64,000 nt of DNA. Origin: Comamonas granuli NBRC 101663. GTDB lineage: Bacteria > Pseudomonadota > Gammaproteobacteria > Burkholderiales > Burkholderiaceae_C. The stretch spans positions 393,325-457,324 of the forward strand of contig NZ_BBJX01000005.1 of the NCBI RefSeq assembly GCF_000739995.1. The letters run 5' to 3'. Every line of letters begins with the position of its first letter. Position 1 is the stretch's first letter. The translations under genes and the position numbers were made by a program. The notes beneath the pieces are model-generated. The model searched no databases and had not been told where the DNA came from. It worked only from the letters and a program-made list of their open reading frames with translations. Positions 9,367-22,792 of this stretch are shown one piece after another.

Positions 9367-10887
9367 TCAGAAGAATCCCAGCGCCTTGGGGCTGTAGCTC
9401 ACCAGCAGGTTCTTGGTCTGTTGGTAGTGCTCCAGCATGATCTTGTGTGTCTCGCGCCCGATGCCCGACTCCTTGTACCCCCCGAAGGCCGCGTGGGCCG
9501 GATAGGCGTGGTAGCAGTTCGTCCAGACGCGGCCCGCCTGGATGCCACGGCCCATGCGGTAGGCGCGGCCGCCGTCACGGGACCACACGCCTGCGCCCAG
9601 GCCATACAAGGTGTCGTTGGCGATGGCGAGCGCCTCGGCTTCATCCTTGAAGGTGGTCACGGCCAGTACCGGACCGAAGATTTCCTCCTGGAAGATGCGC
9701 ATCTTGTTATGGCCCTTGAACAGCGTGGGCTGGATGTAGTAGCCGCCCGCCAGGTCGCCGGGCAGGTGCGCGCGGTCCCCTCCCACGAGCACCTGCGCGC
9801 CTTCTTCCTTGCCCAGCGCGAGGTAGGTTTCGATCTTCCTCATCTGCTCGGCGGAGGCCTGTGCGCCCATCATGCTGTCGGTGTCCAACGGGCTGCCCTG
9901 CCGTATCGCCCGCACGCGGGCCAGGGCGCGTTCCATGAACTTGTCGTAGACGGATTCCTGGATCAGGGCGCGCGACGGGCAGGTGCACACCTCACCCTGG
10001 TTGAAGGCGAACAGCACCAGGCCTTCGATGGCTTTGTCGAAAAAGGCGTCATCGGCGTCCGCCACGTCGGCAAAGAAGATGTTGGGCGACTTGCCGCCCA
10101 GCTCCAGCGTGGCCGGAATGAGGTTGTTGGCGGCGGCCTGGGCAATCACCTTGCCGGTGGCGGTCGAGCCGGTGAAGGCGATCTTGGCGATGCGGCGGCT
10201 CGATGCCAGCGGCATGCCGGCCTCGCGGCCATAGCCATTGACGACATTGACCACGCCCGCGGGCAGCAGGTCGGCGATCAGCTCCATCAGAATCAGGATG
10301 GAAATGGGCGTGGACTCCGCGGGCTTGAGCACCACGCAATTGCCCGCTGCCAGCGCCGGTGCCAGCTTCCAGGCCGCCATCAGGATGGGGAAGTTCCAGG
10401 GAATGATTTGTCCGACCACGCCCAGGGGCTCATGGAAGTGGTAGGCGATGGTGTCCGCGTCGATCTCGCTGATGCTGCCTTCCTGTGCGCGCAGGCAACC
10501 GGCAAAGTAGCGGAAGTGGTCTACGGTCAGCGGGATGTCGGCATTGAGCGTCTCGCGGATGGCCTTGCCGTTGTCCACGGTTTCGGCGTAGGCGAGCCGC
10601 TCCAGATTCTGCTCGATGCGGTCGGCAATCTTCAGCAGCAGGTTGGCGCGCTCGGCAGCCGGGGTGCGGCCCCACTGTGCGGCGGCGGCATGTGCTGCAT
10701 CCAGCGCCAGCTCGACGTCCTCGGCCGTGGAGCGTGCGGCCTGGGTGTAGGGCTTGCCCGTGATGGGTGTCAGCACATCGAAATAGGCACCCTTGACGGG
10801 GGGCACGAACTGGCCGCCAATGAAGTTGTCGTAACGGGTCTTGTAGCTGACTTTGGCGTCCGGGGAACCGGGGGGTGCGTACAACAT
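9367..10887 (-). CDS. NAD-dependent aldehyde dehydrogenase (acetaldehyde, ExaC/AcoD type)
   Basis: Oxidises acetaldehyde or similar aliphatic aldehydes to the acid. 506 residues, the length of this ALDH subgroup. Visible motifs: PWNFPILM (residues about 163-170), FTGSTATGK (238-246), general base Glu262 in LELGGKSP and nucleophile Cys301 in GEVCTCPSR. The pairing with DUF779 and a divergent AcoR-like sigma-54 activator is the known context of ethanol/acetoin-inducible aldehyde dehydrogenases. A well-formed -24/-12 element lies 77 bp upstream. Exact substrate is inferred from context. Confidence 0.93.
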   Translation of the reverse strand: MLYAPPGSPDAKVSYKTRYDNFIGGQFVPPVKGAYFDVLTPITGKPYTQAARSTAEDVELALDAAHAAAAQWGRTPAAERANLLLKIADRIEQNLERLAYAETVDNGKAIRETLNADIPLTVDHFRYFAGCLRAQEGSISEIDADTIAYHFHEPLGVVGQIIPWNFPILMAAWKLAPALAAGNCVVLKPAESTPISILILMELIADLLPAGVVNVVNGYGREAGMPLASSRRIAKIAFTGSTATGKVIAQAAANNLIPATLELGGKSPNIFFADVADADDAFFDKAIEGLVLFAFNQGEVCTCPSRALIQESVYDKFMERALARVRAIRQGSPLDTDSMMGAQASAEQMRKIETYLALGKEEGAQVLVGGDRAHLPGDLAGGYYIQPTLFKGHNKMRIFQEEIFGPVLAVTTFKDEAEALAIANDTLYGLGAGVWSRDGGRAYRMGRGIQAGRVWTNCYHAYPAHAAFGGYKESGIGRETHKIMLEHYQQTKNLLVSYSPKALGFF

Positions 10888-10963
10888 GCGCAGTCTCCTA
10901 TGGATGAATGGGGGGCACTGTCAACGCGCTGCGCTGTCGGTGCGGCGCGTCCGGTCCATGCAT

Positions 10964-10979
10964 TGCAGGATGCGTGCCA
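10964..10979 (-). promoter_or_regulatory. Sigma-54 (-24/-12) promoter for the aldehyde dehydrogenase
   Basis: On the minus strand TGGCACGCATCCTGCA matches the consensus TGGCACG-N4-TTGCA with a single departure (C for the first T of the -12 box). GG and GC are separated by exactly 10 bases, as required. Transcription would start near 10953, leaving a 5' UTR of about 65 nt before the ATG at 10887. Confidence 0.8.
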
Positions 10980-11064
10980 CACCCGCAGGGGCGGGCAAAC
11001 CGGGCCAAAGTGCGGGGCTGTGCGCTCGTGCTGTGCTGCGGCTGTGCCATGGGCCTGCGACAGG

Positions 11065-11081
11065 TGTGCCAAAACGGGACA
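11065..11081. promoter_or_regulatory. Candidate upstream activator site for the AcoR-like regulator
   Basis: Dyad TGTGCC-N5-GGGACA, about 90 bp upstream of the -24 box and within the divergent intergenic region, where an enhancer for a sigma-54 activator belongs. A second, looser TGT...ACA pairing lies at 11043-11062. Assignment is by position and symmetry only. Confidence 0.45.
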
Positions 11082-11210
11082 GCAGGCGGGGTTTTCCGGC
11101 TGAAATGGGCTCGGTGAATCGCGCACAATGGTCCGGTCGCCTCATTGCCACAAGAGCGATGTCGGAGATGGTGCACCCATCCCGGCCACCGAAAAAAATA
11201 CCGGAGACCC

Positions 11211-13175
<1,965 letters not shown>

Positions 13176-13196
13176 GGCGGATGGCCGGGCCGTGCA

Positions 13197-14243
13197 TCAG
13201 GACGCCTTGGGCGTGACCAGGTCCCAGCAGGCGATGAACAGCGCTGCTATCACCGGCCCGATGACGAAGCCGTGCAGGCCGAACAGGGTCATGCCGCCCA
13301 GCGTGGAAATGAGCACCACGTAGTCCGGCATCTTGGTGTCCTTGCCGACGAGGATGGGGCGCAGCAGGTTGTCCACCATGCCGATCACCGTGACGCCAAA
13401 GGCCGTCAGCACGGCGGCCTGCCACAGTGCTCCGGTGGCGAGGAAGTAGATCGCCACCGGGCCCCAGATCAGGCTCGCGCCCACGGCGGGCAGCAGGGAG
13501 AGGAAGGCCATGAGCACCCCCCACAGCACCGGCCCCTGGATGCCCAGTATCCAGAAAATGAAACCGCCGAGCAGGCCCTGGGTGGCAGCCACCATCAGGT
13601 TGCCCTTGAGGGTGGCGCGGATCACCGTGATGAACTTGGCGCTCAGGTCGCGTTTGTGCTGATCGTCCAGCGGAATCGCCTGGTGGATGCGTTTGCCCAG
13701 GGCGGGTCCGTCGCGCAGCAGAAAGAACAGCAGGTAGAGCATGACGCCGAAGCTGACGACGAATTGCAGCGTGTTCTGGCCCACGCTCAGCGCACGCGTG
13801 GCAATGATTTGCCCGGCCTGCACCGAAAAGGCCGAGAGTTTTTGCTGGATGGCTGCCACGCTGGTGAGCTCCAGGCGGTCGAGCAGGCCCACCAGCCAGT
13901 CGGGCAGGGCGGCAATGACCTGCTGCAGGTAGGCGCCAAAATCGAGCTGCCCGGAGCGCAAGCGGTCGTAGATGTGGGTGGCCTCCTGCACCATGGACAC
14001 GCCGATGAAGGACAGGGGCAGGATGACCACCACCAGGCACAGCAGCAGCGTCACAAGTGCCGCCCGGTTGGGTTTGCCGTGCATGCGCGCCAGGATGCGC
14101 CGGTGCAGCGGCATGAACAGAATGGCCAGCGCCACGCCCCAGAACACGGCCTCGTAGTAGGGCCACAGAATCGCGCCGAAGGCCAGCGAAACCGCCACCA
14201 GCAAAAGAACAAAGGTCTTGTTCTGCAGCGTTGAATGTGTCAT
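13197..14243 (-). CDS. AI-2E/PerM family membrane transporter
   Basis: 348-residue polytopic membrane protein of the AI-2E transporter family (PF01594). Features: N-terminal pair of transmembrane segments (FVLLLVAVSLAFGAILWPYYEAVFWGVALAILFMPL), an internal soluble region at about residues 75-160, and the typical C-terminal half including NLMVAATQGLLGGFIFWILGI, LPAVGASLIWGP and the final GPVIAALFIACWDL. The start at 14243 (MTHSTLQNK) is the one matching the family; upstream in-frame sequence lacks similarity. Substrate cannot be inferred, since the family includes exporters and ion antiporters. Convergent with the activator gene, 21 bp apart. Confidence 0.85.
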   Translation of the reverse strand: MTHSTLQNKTFVLLLVAVSLAFGAILWPYYEAVFWGVALAILFMPLHRRILARMHGKPNRAALVTLLLCLVVVILPLSFIGVSMVQEATHIYDRLRSGQLDFGAYLQQVIAALPDWLVGLLDRLELTSVAAIQQKLSAFSVQAGQIIATRALSVGQNTLQFVVSFGVMLYLLFFLLRDGPALGKRIHQAIPLDDQHKRDLSAKFITVIRATLKGNLMVAATQGLLGGFIFWILGIQGPVLWGVLMAFLSLLPAVGASLIWGPVAIYFLATGALWQAAVLTAFGVTVIGMVDNLLRPILVGKDTKMPDYVVLISTLGGMTLFGLHGFVIGPVIAALFIACWDLVTPKAS

Positions 14244-14502
14244 GTGCAGGGCAGTGGAATGGAACAAGCGCGAATGTACGCCACGCGCGGCGCCCGCCGG
14301 GTGGCCCGGCGCGGAAAAATGCGCCGCTGCGCTGCCCCGGCACGGCAAAGACCCCAAGCGGCTGAGGGCGAACAGTGGCACAATGGCGGGCGTACCAGGC
14401 CCTTCCCCAGCCACAGTCGCATCCGCCAACCGGTTCAGCCGTGTCGCGGAAGGTTTGTAAACCAGCTAATGTCTCCTTCAGGGAGACGGAGGTCAGCGGA
14501 AC

Positions 14503-17379
14503 ATGAGCGAGACGACATCCGTTTATCAAGCCTACCAAGGCAACACCTATCTCTTCGGCGGCAATGCGCCCTACGTCGAAGAGATGTACGAAAACTACCT
14601 TGCCAACCCGGGCAGCGTGCCCGATTCCTGGCGCGAGTACTTCGATGCACTGCAGCACGTACCCGCCGTGGACGGCAGCGATACACGCGACGTACCCCAC
14701 CTGCCCGTCATCAATGCCTTTGCCGAGCGTGCCAAGGCCGGCGGCACCAAGGTGGTGGTGGCCAGCACGGATGCCGAGATGGGGCGCAAGCGCACCGCCG
14801 TGCAGCAGCTCATCGCTGCGTACCGCAACGTGGGTGCACGCTGGGCCGACCTGGACCCCTTGAAGCGCGCCGAGCGCCCCCAGATTCCCGAACTGGAGCC
14901 TTCGTTCTACGGCTTCAGCGATGCCGACCAGGAAACGGTGTTCGACACGAGCAACACCTTCTTCGGCAAGGACAAGATGCCCCTGCGCGAGCTGCTCAAC
15001 GCGCTGCGCGAGACCTACTGCGGCACCATTGGCGCCGAGTACATGTACGCCACCGACCAGGGGCAGAAGCGCTGGTGGCAACAAAAGCTCGAGGGCATCC
15101 GCTCCAAGCCCGCTTTCAACGCCGACAAGAAAAAGCGCATCCTCGACCGCCTCACGGCCGCTGAGGGCCTGGAACGCTTCCTGCACACCAAGTATGTGGG
15201 TCAGAAGCGCTTCTCGCTCGAAGGTGGCGAGAGCTTCATTGCCGCCATGGACGAGCTCATCCAGAGTGCCGGCGCCAAGGGCGTGCAGGAGATCGTGATC
15301 GGCATGGCCCACCGCGGCCGCCTGAACGTGCTGGTCAACACCCTGGGCAAGATGCCCAAGGACTTGTTTGCCGAGTTCGACCACACGGCCCCCGAAGACC
15401 TGCCCGCCGGTGACGTCAAGTACCACCAGGGCTTCAGCTCCGACGTCTCCTCCCCGGGCGGTCCGGTGCACCTGTCGCTGGCCTTCAACCCCTCGCACCT
15501 GGAAATCGTCAACCCTGTGGTCGAGGGCTCGGTGCGTTCGCGCATGGACCGCCGCGGCGACCCCAAGGGCAAGCAGGTGCTGCCCGTGCTGGTGCACGGC
15601 GATGCCGCATTTGCCGGCCAGGGCGTGAACCAGGAAACCCTGGCGTTGTCCGAAACCCGCGGCTACACCACGGGCGGCACGGTGCACATCATCATCAACA
15701 ACCAGATCGGGTTCACCACCTCCGATCCGCGCGACCTGCGCTCCACGCTGTACTGCACCGACATCGTGAAGATGATCGAGTCGCCCGTGCTGCACGTCAA
15801 CGGCGACGACCCCGAGGCGGTGTGCCTGGCCGTGCAACTGGCGCTGGAGTACCGCATGGAGTTCTCCCGGGACGTGGTGATCGACATCATCTGCTTCCGC
15901 AAGCTGGGCCACAACGAGCAGGACACGCCCATGCTCACCCAGCCGCTGATGTACAAGAAGATCGGCCAGCACCCCGGCACACGCAAGCTCTACGCCGACA
16001 AGCTGGCCGCGCAGGGCCTGGGTGAAACGCTGGGCGACGACATGGCCAAGGCCTACCGCGCCGCCATGGATGCGGGCAAGCACACGGTCGATCCGGTGCT
16101 CACCAACTTCAAGAGCAAGTACGCTGTCGATTGGAGCCCCTTCCTGGGCAAGACCTGGACGGATGCTGCCGACACCGCCATTCCGCTGACCGAATGGAAG
16201 CGTCTGGCCGAGAAGATCACGACCATCCCCGAGAGCGTCACCCCGCACACCCTGGTCAAGAAGGTGTACGACGACCGCGCCGCCATGGGCCGGGGCGAGA
16301 TCAACGTGGACTGGGGCATGGGCGAGCACATGGCCTTTGCCTCGCTGGTCGCCTCGGGCTACCCCGTGCGCCTGTCGGGCGAGGACTGCGGCCGCGGCAC
16401 CTTCACGCACCGCCACGCCGTCATCCACGACCAAAAGCGCGAGAAGTGGGACGAAGGCACCTATGTGCCCCTGCAGAACGTGGCCGAGAACCAGGCGCCG
16501 TTCGTCGTCATCGACTCCATCCTCTCCGAAGAGGCCGTGCTGGCCTTCGAGTATGGCTACGCCTCGAACGATCCCAACACGCTGGTGGTCTGGGAAGCGC
16601 AGTTCGGCGACTTCGCCAACGGTGCGCAGGTGGTGATCGACCAGTTCATCGCCTCGGGTGAGGTCAAGTGGGGGCGCGTCAACGGCATCACGCTGATGCT
16701 GCCGCACGGCTACGAGGGTCAGGGTCCCGAGCACAGCTCGGCGCGCCTGGAGCGCTTCATGCAGCTCGCTGCCGACACCAACATGCAGATCGTGCAGCCC
16801 ACCACGGCCAGCCAGATCTTCCACGTGCTGCGCCGCCAGATGGTGCGCAACCTGCGCAAGCCCCTGGTCATCATGACGCCGAAGTCGCTGCTGCGGAACA
16901 AGGACGCGACCTCGCCGCTGTCCGAGTTCACCAAGGGCGGTTTCCAGACCGTGCTGGGCGAGCGCGACGAGGCGATCGCCAAGAAGGGCGACAAGGTCAA
17001 GCGCGTCATCGCCTGCTCGGGCAAGGTGTACTACGACCTGGTGAAGAAGCGCACCGAGGACGAGCGTAGCGACGTGGCCATCATCCGTGTCGAACAGCTC
17101 TACCCGTTCCCGCACAAGGCCTTTGCCGCGGAGCTCAAAAAATACCCCAACGCCGCCGACATCGTGTGGTGCCAGGACGAGCCGCAGAACCAGGGTGCCT
17201 GGTTCTTCATCCAGCACAACATCCACGAAAACATGCTGCCGGGCCAGAAGCTGGGCTACGCAGGCCGTGCGGCCTCGGCGTCGCCCGCGGTGGGCTATGC
17301 GCACCTGCATGCCGAGCAGCAAAAGAACCTGGTGGAAGCCGCGTTCGCCAAGCTCAAGGGTTTTGTGCTGACCAAGTAA
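14503..17379 (+). CDS. sucA: 2-oxoglutarate dehydrogenase E1 component
   Basis: Thiamine-diphosphate-dependent decarboxylase of the TCA-cycle 2-oxoglutarate dehydrogenase complex. 958 residues, close to the typical length. The E1o N-terminus [22 protein letters not shown] is present, as are the TPP-binding region ([18 protein letters not shown]...NNQIGFTTS) and the transketolase-like [20 protein letters not shown]. The start ATG is preceded by GGAGG at 14488-14492, just after a small GTCTCC/GGAGAC hairpin. First gene of sucA-sucB-sugE-lpdA. Confidence 0.98.
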   Translation: MSETTSVYQAYQGNTYLFGGNAPYVEEMYENYLANPGSVPDSWREYFDALQHVPAVDGSDTRDVPHLPVINAFAERAKAGGTKVVVASTDAEMGRKRTAVQQLIAAYRNVGARWADLDPLKRAERPQIPELEPSFYGFSDADQETVFDTSNTFFGKDKMPLRELLNALRETYCGTIGAEYMYATDQGQKRWWQQKLEGIRSKPAFNADKKKRILDRLTAAEGLERFLHTKYVGQKRFSLEGGESFIAAMDELIQSAGAKGVQEIVIGMAHRGRLNVLVNTLGKMPKDLFAEFDHTAPEDLPAGDVKYHQGFSSDVSSPGGPVHLSLAFNPSHLEIVNPVVEGSVRSRMDRRGDPKGKQVLPVLVHGDAAFAGQGVNQETLALSETRGYTTGGTVHIIINNQIGFTTSDPRDLRSTLYCTDIVKMIESPVLHVNGDDPEAVCLAVQLALEYRMEFSRDVVIDIICFRKLGHNEQDTPMLTQPLMYKKIGQHPGTRKLYADKLAAQGLGETLGDDMAKAYRAAMDAGKHTVDPVLTNFKSKYAVDWSPFLGKTWTDAADTAIPLTEWKRLAEKITTIPESVTPHTLVKKVYDDRAAMGRGEINVDWGMGEHMAFASLVASGYPVRLSGEDCGRGTFTHRHAVIHDQKREKWDEGTYVPLQNVAENQAPFVVIDSILSEEAVLAFEYGYASNDPNTLVVWEAQFGDFANGAQVVIDQFIASGEVKWGRVNGITLMLPHGYEGQGPEHSSARLERFMQLAADTNMQIVQPTTASQIFHVLRRQMVRNLRKPLVIMTPKSLLRNKDATSPLSEFTKGGFQTVLGERDEAIAKKGDKVKRVIACSGKVYYDLVKKRTEDERSDVAIIRVEQLYPFPHKAFAAELKKYPNAADIVWCQDEPQNQGAWFFIQHNIHENMLPGQKLGYAGRAASASPAVGYAHLHAEQQKNLVEAAFAKLKGFVLTK

Positions 17380-17431
17380 GGCTCTGAACCCACGCTCTCA
17401 GTACAAAACATCGCATTGGAAAGAATTCAAA

Positions 17432-18682
17432 ATGGCAATCGTTGAAGTCAAGGTCCCCCAACTGTCCGAATCCGTGGCCGAAGCCACCCTGCTGCAATGG
17501 AAGAAGAAGCCCGGCGAAGCCGTCGCCGCCGATGAGATCCTCATCGAAATCGAGACCGACAAGGTCGTGCTCGAGGTGCCCGCGCCCGCCGCAGGCGTGC
17601 TGACCGAGCTGGTGGTGGGCGATGGCGGCACGGTCGTGTCCGATCAGCTCATCGCCAAGATCGACACCGCCGCCGTGGCCGGTGTGCCGGCCCCGGCGGC
17701 CGCCGCGCCCGCCCCCGCACCTGCAGCCGCCCCGGCCGCGCCGGCTGCCACGGGTGGCAGCAAGGGCGGTGTGGCCATGCCGGCCGCCGCCAAGCTGCTG
17801 GCCGACAACCAGCTGTCCGTCTCGGCCGTGGCCGGCACGGGCAAGGACGGCCGCGTGACCAAGGGCGACGTGCTCGCCGCCGTGGCCGGGGGCGCCAAGC
17901 CCGCTGCCGCCGCCATTCCCACGGGCGTGCCCACCAAGGCGCTGCCCCAGGTGGCCGCCTCCGCCGCCCCTGAGCTGGGCGAGCGCCCTGAGCAGCGCGT
18001 GCCCATGAGCCGCCTGCGTGCCCGCGTGGCCGAGCGCCTGCTGCAGTCGCAGGCCACCAACGCCATTCTGACCACGTTCAACGAGGTCAACATGGCGCCC
18101 GTCATGGAGATGCGCAAGAAGTTCCAGGAGAAGTTCGAGAAGGAGCACGGCGTCAAGCTAGGCTTCATGAGCTTCTTCGTCAAGGCCGCCGTGCACGCCC
18201 TCAAGAAGTACCCCGTGCTCAACGCCTCGGTCGATGGCAACGACATCGTCTACCACGGCTACTTCGACATCGGCATCGCCGTGGGCTCGCCGCGCGGCCT
18301 GGTGGTGCCCATCCTGCGCAATGCCGACCAGATGGGCTTTGCCGACATCGAGAAGAAGATCGCCGAATTCGGCCAGAAGGCCAAGGACGGCAAGCTGGGC
18401 ATCGAGGAGATGACCGGCGGCACCTTCTCCATCTCCAACGGCGGCGTGTTCGGCTCCATGCTGTCCACGCCTATCATCAACCCGCCGCAGTCGGCCATCC
18501 TGGGCGTGCACGCCACCAAGGACCGCGCCGTGGTGGAGAACGGCCAGATCGTCATCCGCCCGATGAACTACCTGGCCATGAGCTACGACCACCGCATCAT
18601 CGACGGCCGCGAGGCCGTGCTGGGCCTGGTGGCCATGAAGGAGGCGCTGGAGGACCCGTCGCGTCTGCTGTTCGACATCTGA
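17432..18682 (+). CDS. sucB: 2-oxoglutarate dehydrogenase E2 (dihydrolipoyllysine succinyltransferase)
   Basis: E2 core of the 2-oxoglutarate dehydrogenase complex. 416 residues: one lipoyl domain with the lipoylated Lys44 in [12 protein letters not shown], an Ala/Pro-rich flexible linker (about 85-110), a peripheral subunit-binding domain ([10 protein letters not shown]...[13 protein letters not shown]), and the catalytic acyltransferase domain ending in the active-site motif [13 protein letters not shown]. Lies 52 bp after sucA. Confidence 0.97.
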   Translation: MAIVEVKVPQLSESVAEATLLQWKKKPGEAVAADEILIEIETDKVVLEVPAPAAGVLTELVVGDGGTVVSDQLIAKIDTAAVAGVPAPAAAAPAPAPAAAPAAPAATGGSKGGVAMPAAAKLLADNQLSVSAVAGTGKDGRVTKGDVLAAVAGGAKPAAAAIPTGVPTKALPQVAASAAPELGERPEQRVPMSRLRARVAERLLQSQATNAILTTFNEVNMAPVMEMRKKFQEKFEKEHGVKLGFMSFFVKAAVHALKKYPVLNASVDGNDIVYHGYFDIGIAVGSPRGLVVPILRNADQMGFADIEKKIAEFGQKAKDGKLGIEEMTGGTFSISNGGVFGSMLSTPIINPPQSAILGVHATKDRAVVENGQIVIRPMNYLAMSYDHRIIDGREAVLGLVAMKEALEDPSRLLFDI

Positions 18683-18689
18683 GAGCGCG

Positions 18690-19007
18690 ATGGCCTGGGT
18701 GTACCTGCTGCTCGCGGGCGTGTTCGAGATCGGCTGGCCCCTGGGCTTCAAGCTGTCCCAACAGCCCGAATACCGCGTGAGCGGCATTGCCGGCGCCATC
18801 GTGTCCATGGGCATCAGCGGCTGGCTGCTGTGGATGGCGCAGCGGGAGATCCCGATCGGCACCGCCTATGCGGTGTGGACCGGGATCGGCGGCGCCGGCA
18901 CGTTTTTGATCGGGGTGCTGTTCTTCGGCGATGCCGCCACGCTGACCAGGTTTCTGGGCGTGGCCATGATCGTCGGCGGGGTCATCACCCTCAAGCTTGC
19001 GCACTGA
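18690..19007 (+). CDS. SMR-family exporter, SugE/Gdx-like
   Basis: 105-residue, four-helix small multidrug resistance protein. The membrane-embedded Glu of the family is in AGVFEIGWPLGFKLS (Glu13), and the central GTAYAVWTGIG signature is exact. The W-x-x-G-x-K pattern after Glu resembles the SugE/Gdx (guanidinium exporter) branch rather than EmrE. It is inserted between sucB (7-bp gap) and lpdA (27-bp gap), co-oriented, so it should be expressed with the TCA-cycle complex. Guanidinium as substrate is a family inference. Confidence 0.88.
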   Translation: MAWVYLLLAGVFEIGWPLGFKLSQQPEYRVSGIAGAIVSMGISGWLLWMAQREIPIGTAYAVWTGIGGAGTFLIGVLFFGDAATLTRFLGVAMIVGGVITLKLAH

Positions 19008-19034
19008 AAGCGGTGCGCACAGGAGAGTAAAGCA

Positions 19035-20474
<1,440 letters not shown>

Positions 20475-20487
20475 GGATTTGCAGCAA

Positions 20488-20542
20488 AATTGGCTTCCAG
20501 CGCTTGCCAGATAAGCGCTGGAAGCTATTTTTTTGATAGCGA
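20488..20542. repeat. Palindromic intergenic repeat, copy B
   Basis: Core GGCTTCCAGCGCTTG / ATAAGCGCTGGAAGCT forms a hairpin of about 13 bp, followed by ATTTTTTTGATAGC. It begins 13 bp after lpdA and could also serve as its terminator. Confidence 0.82.
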
Positions 20543-20576
20543 ATGCATTTCCCTCCAAGAAAATATGCATGAAATA

Positions 20577-20627
20577 TGCCTCCAGCGCTTATCCAGCAAG
20601 CGCGAGAAGCTCTATTTTTGATAGCGA
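20577..20627. repeat. Palindromic intergenic repeat, copy C
   Basis: CCTCCAGCGCTTATCCAGCA followed by AGCGCGAGAAGCTCTATTTT TGATAGC; same orientation as copy B, 34 bp downstream, with more mismatches in the right arm. Abuts the zapE ribosome-binding site (GAGGA 20626-20630). Confidence 0.8.
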
Positions 20628-20636
20628 GGAACGCCG

Positions 20637-21734
20637 GTGAACGTCAGGCAGGCCTACGAGGCGGAGCTCGCCGCCAAGGGCTTTGAGAGCGACCCCGCGC
20701 AATTGCGCGCCGTGGCGGCCCTGGAGCGCTGCGCCCAGGAGTGGGGCGCGTACAAGCAGCGCCGCTCCAACGCCCTCAAGAAGCTCATCAACCGTCCCCA
20801 GATTCCCCGCGGCGTCTACATGTACGGCGGCGTGGGGCGGGGCAAGAGCTTCCTCATGGACTGCTTCTTCCACGCCGTGCCCATCAAGCGCAAGGTGCGC
20901 CTGCATTTCCATGAGTTCATGCGCGAGGTGCACCGCGAACTCGCTGCCCTGCAGGGCACGCAGAACCCGCTGGACGTGCTGGGCGAGCGCATGGCCAAGC
21001 GCTACAAGCTGATCTGCTTCGACGAGTTCCACGTCGCGGACATCACCGACGCCATGATCCTGCACCGCCTGCTGGTGGCGCTGTTCGACAACGGCGTGGG
21101 CTTCGTCACCACCTCCAACTTCAAGCCCGACGAGCTCTACCCCGGCGGCCTGCACCGCGACCGCATCCTGCCCGCCATTGCGCTGCTCAATGAGCGCATG
21201 GACGTAGTCAACGTGGACAACGGCACCGACTACCGCCGCCGCACGCTGGAGAACGCCCGGCTCTACCACTGCCCGCTGGGCCCCGAGGCCGACGCCGCCC
21301 TGGCCGCCATGTTCGACCAGTTGGCCGAGGTGCGCGACGAGGAGCCCGTGCTGCACATCGAGGCGCGCGAGATCCGCGCCCTGCGCAAGGCCGGGGGGGT
21401 GGTGTGGTTTGACTTCCGCGAACTGTGCATGGGCCCGCGCTCGCAGAACGACTACCTGGAGATCGCCAGCCAGTTCCACACCGTGCTGCTCTCGGGCGTG
21501 CCCTACATGCCGGTCAACCTGGCCTCGCCGGCGCGGCGCTTCACCTGGCTGGTGGACGTGCTGTACGACCGGCGCGTCAAGCTCATCGTCTCGGCCGCCG
21601 TGCCGCCCGAAGAACTCTATACCGAGGGGCCGCTGGCGCACGAGTTTCCGCGCACGGTCTCGCGCCTGAACGAGATGCAGTCCAAGGAATACCTGCAGCT
21701 CGAGCGGCGCACGGTCGATACGGGGCTGACATGA
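20637..21734 (+). CDS. zapE: Cell division ATPase ZapE (AFG1-like)
   Basis: Peripheral FtsZ-associated ATPase of the AFG1/LACE1 family, acting at the division site. 365 residues with GTG start. Walker A in YGGVGRGKSFLMD, Walker B in LICFDEFHVADITDAMIL, followed by FVTTSNFKPDELYPGGLHRDRILPAI, all strongly diagnostic. It follows lpdA after two intergenic repeats; the next gene starts at its stop (ATGA overlap). Confidence 0.94.
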   Translation: MNVRQAYEAELAAKGFESDPAQLRAVAALERCAQEWGAYKQRRSNALKKLINRPQIPRGVYMYGGVGRGKSFLMDCFFHAVPIKRKVRLHFHEFMREVHRELAALQGTQNPLDVLGERMAKRYKLICFDEFHVADITDAMILHRLLVALFDNGVGFVTTSNFKPDELYPGGLHRDRILPAIALLNERMDVVNVDNGTDYRRRTLENARLYHCPLGPEADAALAAMFDQLAEVRDEEPVLHIEAREIRALRKAGGVVWFDFRELCMGPRSQNDYLEIASQFHTVLLSGVPYMPVNLASPARRFTWLVDVLYDRRVKLIVSAAVPPEELYTEGPLAHEFPRTVSRLNEMQSKEYLQLERRTVDTGLT

Positions 21735-22792
21735 CCGCGCCGCGCCGCCCGTTCGTCTGGCTGGGCCTGCTGCTGCTCTGGCCCGCCCTGCAGGCCGCCG
21801 CCCAGCAAGGGGCGGACGCGGCGCCGGAGCGCGCCGCCGAGCGGGCGCGCATCAGCCGCGAGCGTGCGGCCATCGTGCAGCAGCAGGCACAGGACGAGGC
21901 GCAGTGCCAGCAGCGCTTTGCCGTCGAGGACTGCCTGCGCCGCGTGCGCCGTCAGGCGCATGGCCAGCTCGACGCGCTGCGCCGGCAGGAGGAGCAGCTC
22001 AACCAGGCAGAGCGCCAGGAGCGCGCCCGCCAGCGCCAGCAATCCATCAACGAGCGCGAACAGCAGCGCGCCAGCCGTGCGGCGGCGGCGCCGCACCCGC
22101 AGCCCGCCGCCCGCGAAAAGCAGCCCCGGCGGGCCGCCGAACCGCACCGGCCGCAGCGCGCGGCCGAGCAGGCGCAGCGCCAGCAGCAATTGCGCGAGCA
22201 GGCAGAGCAGAACCGGCGCCGCCAGGCGGAAAAGCAGGAGGCGGCGCGCAAGCGCCTGCAGGAGTACGAGGCGCGCAAGGCACGCGACGCGGCCCGTGGG
22301 CATCCGCCGGCAGCGCCGCTGCCAGCCGGCTCCCTGAAGCGCCCGCGCGGCTCAGGCCGCCGCAGGCGGGCGGGGAAACAGCGGCGGGGCAGGGGTCTTG
22401 GTCTCTTCCACCAGCGCTTCGATCTTCACGATGACCAGCGAGAGGTTGTCGCCCGTGCCGCGGGCGCGCATGCGCGCCTTCTCGATCAGGAACTCCGTGG
22501 CCTCGCGCGGGGACAGCGACTCCACCACCGAGGCGAGCTCCGTCGGCGAGAAGTAGTGCCACACGCCGTCGCTGCAGGCCAGCAGCACGTCGCCGGGCAT
22601 CAGCTGGTGGATCATGTGCGTCGTGATGGGCGGGTCGCTCTCGGTGCCCAGGCAGCCCACCAGGATGTTGGAGTGCGGGTGGTTGTTGGCCTCGGCCTCG
22701 GTGATTTCGCCGCGATCGACCAGGGCCTGCACATAGGAATGGTCGCTGGTGCGGTACATCATGCGGCCGTTCTGGAAGTGGTAGATGCGTGA
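21731..22792 (+). CDS. Secreted, basic coiled-coil protein of unknown function; 3' end doubtful
   Basis: Signal peptide (LGLLLLWPALQAAAQQ, cleavage near residue 20) followed by about 180 residues of Arg/Gln/Glu/Ala-rich helix, likely coiled coil, with two cysteines at CQQRFAVEDC. Translation is coupled to zapE by an ATGA overlap. Unknown function, presumably periplasmic. The frame stays open to 22792, but everything after about 22350 is antisense to the PP2C gene and does not look like the rest of the protein. A single-base shift near 22320-22334 would end the protein at the TGA 22335-22337 (about 200 aa, Pro/Ala-rich tail), which I think is the ancestral end. Confidence 0.55.
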   Translation: MTAPRRPFVWLGLLLLWPALQAAAQQGADAAPERAAERARISRERAAIVQQQAQDEAQCQQRFAVEDCLRRVRRQAHGQLDALRRQEEQLNQAERQERARQRQQSINEREQQRASRAAAAPHPQPAAREKQPRRAAEPHRPQRAAEQAQRQQQLREQAEQNRRRQAEKQEAARKRLQEYEARKARDAARGHPPAAPLPAGSLKRPRGSGRRRRAGKQRRGRGLGLFHQRFDLHDDQREVVARAAGAHARLLDQELRGLARGQRLHHRGELRRREVVPHAVAAGQQHVAGHQLVDHVRRDGRVALGAQAAHQDVGVRVVVGLGLGDFAAIDQGLHIGMVAGAVHHAAVLEVVDA

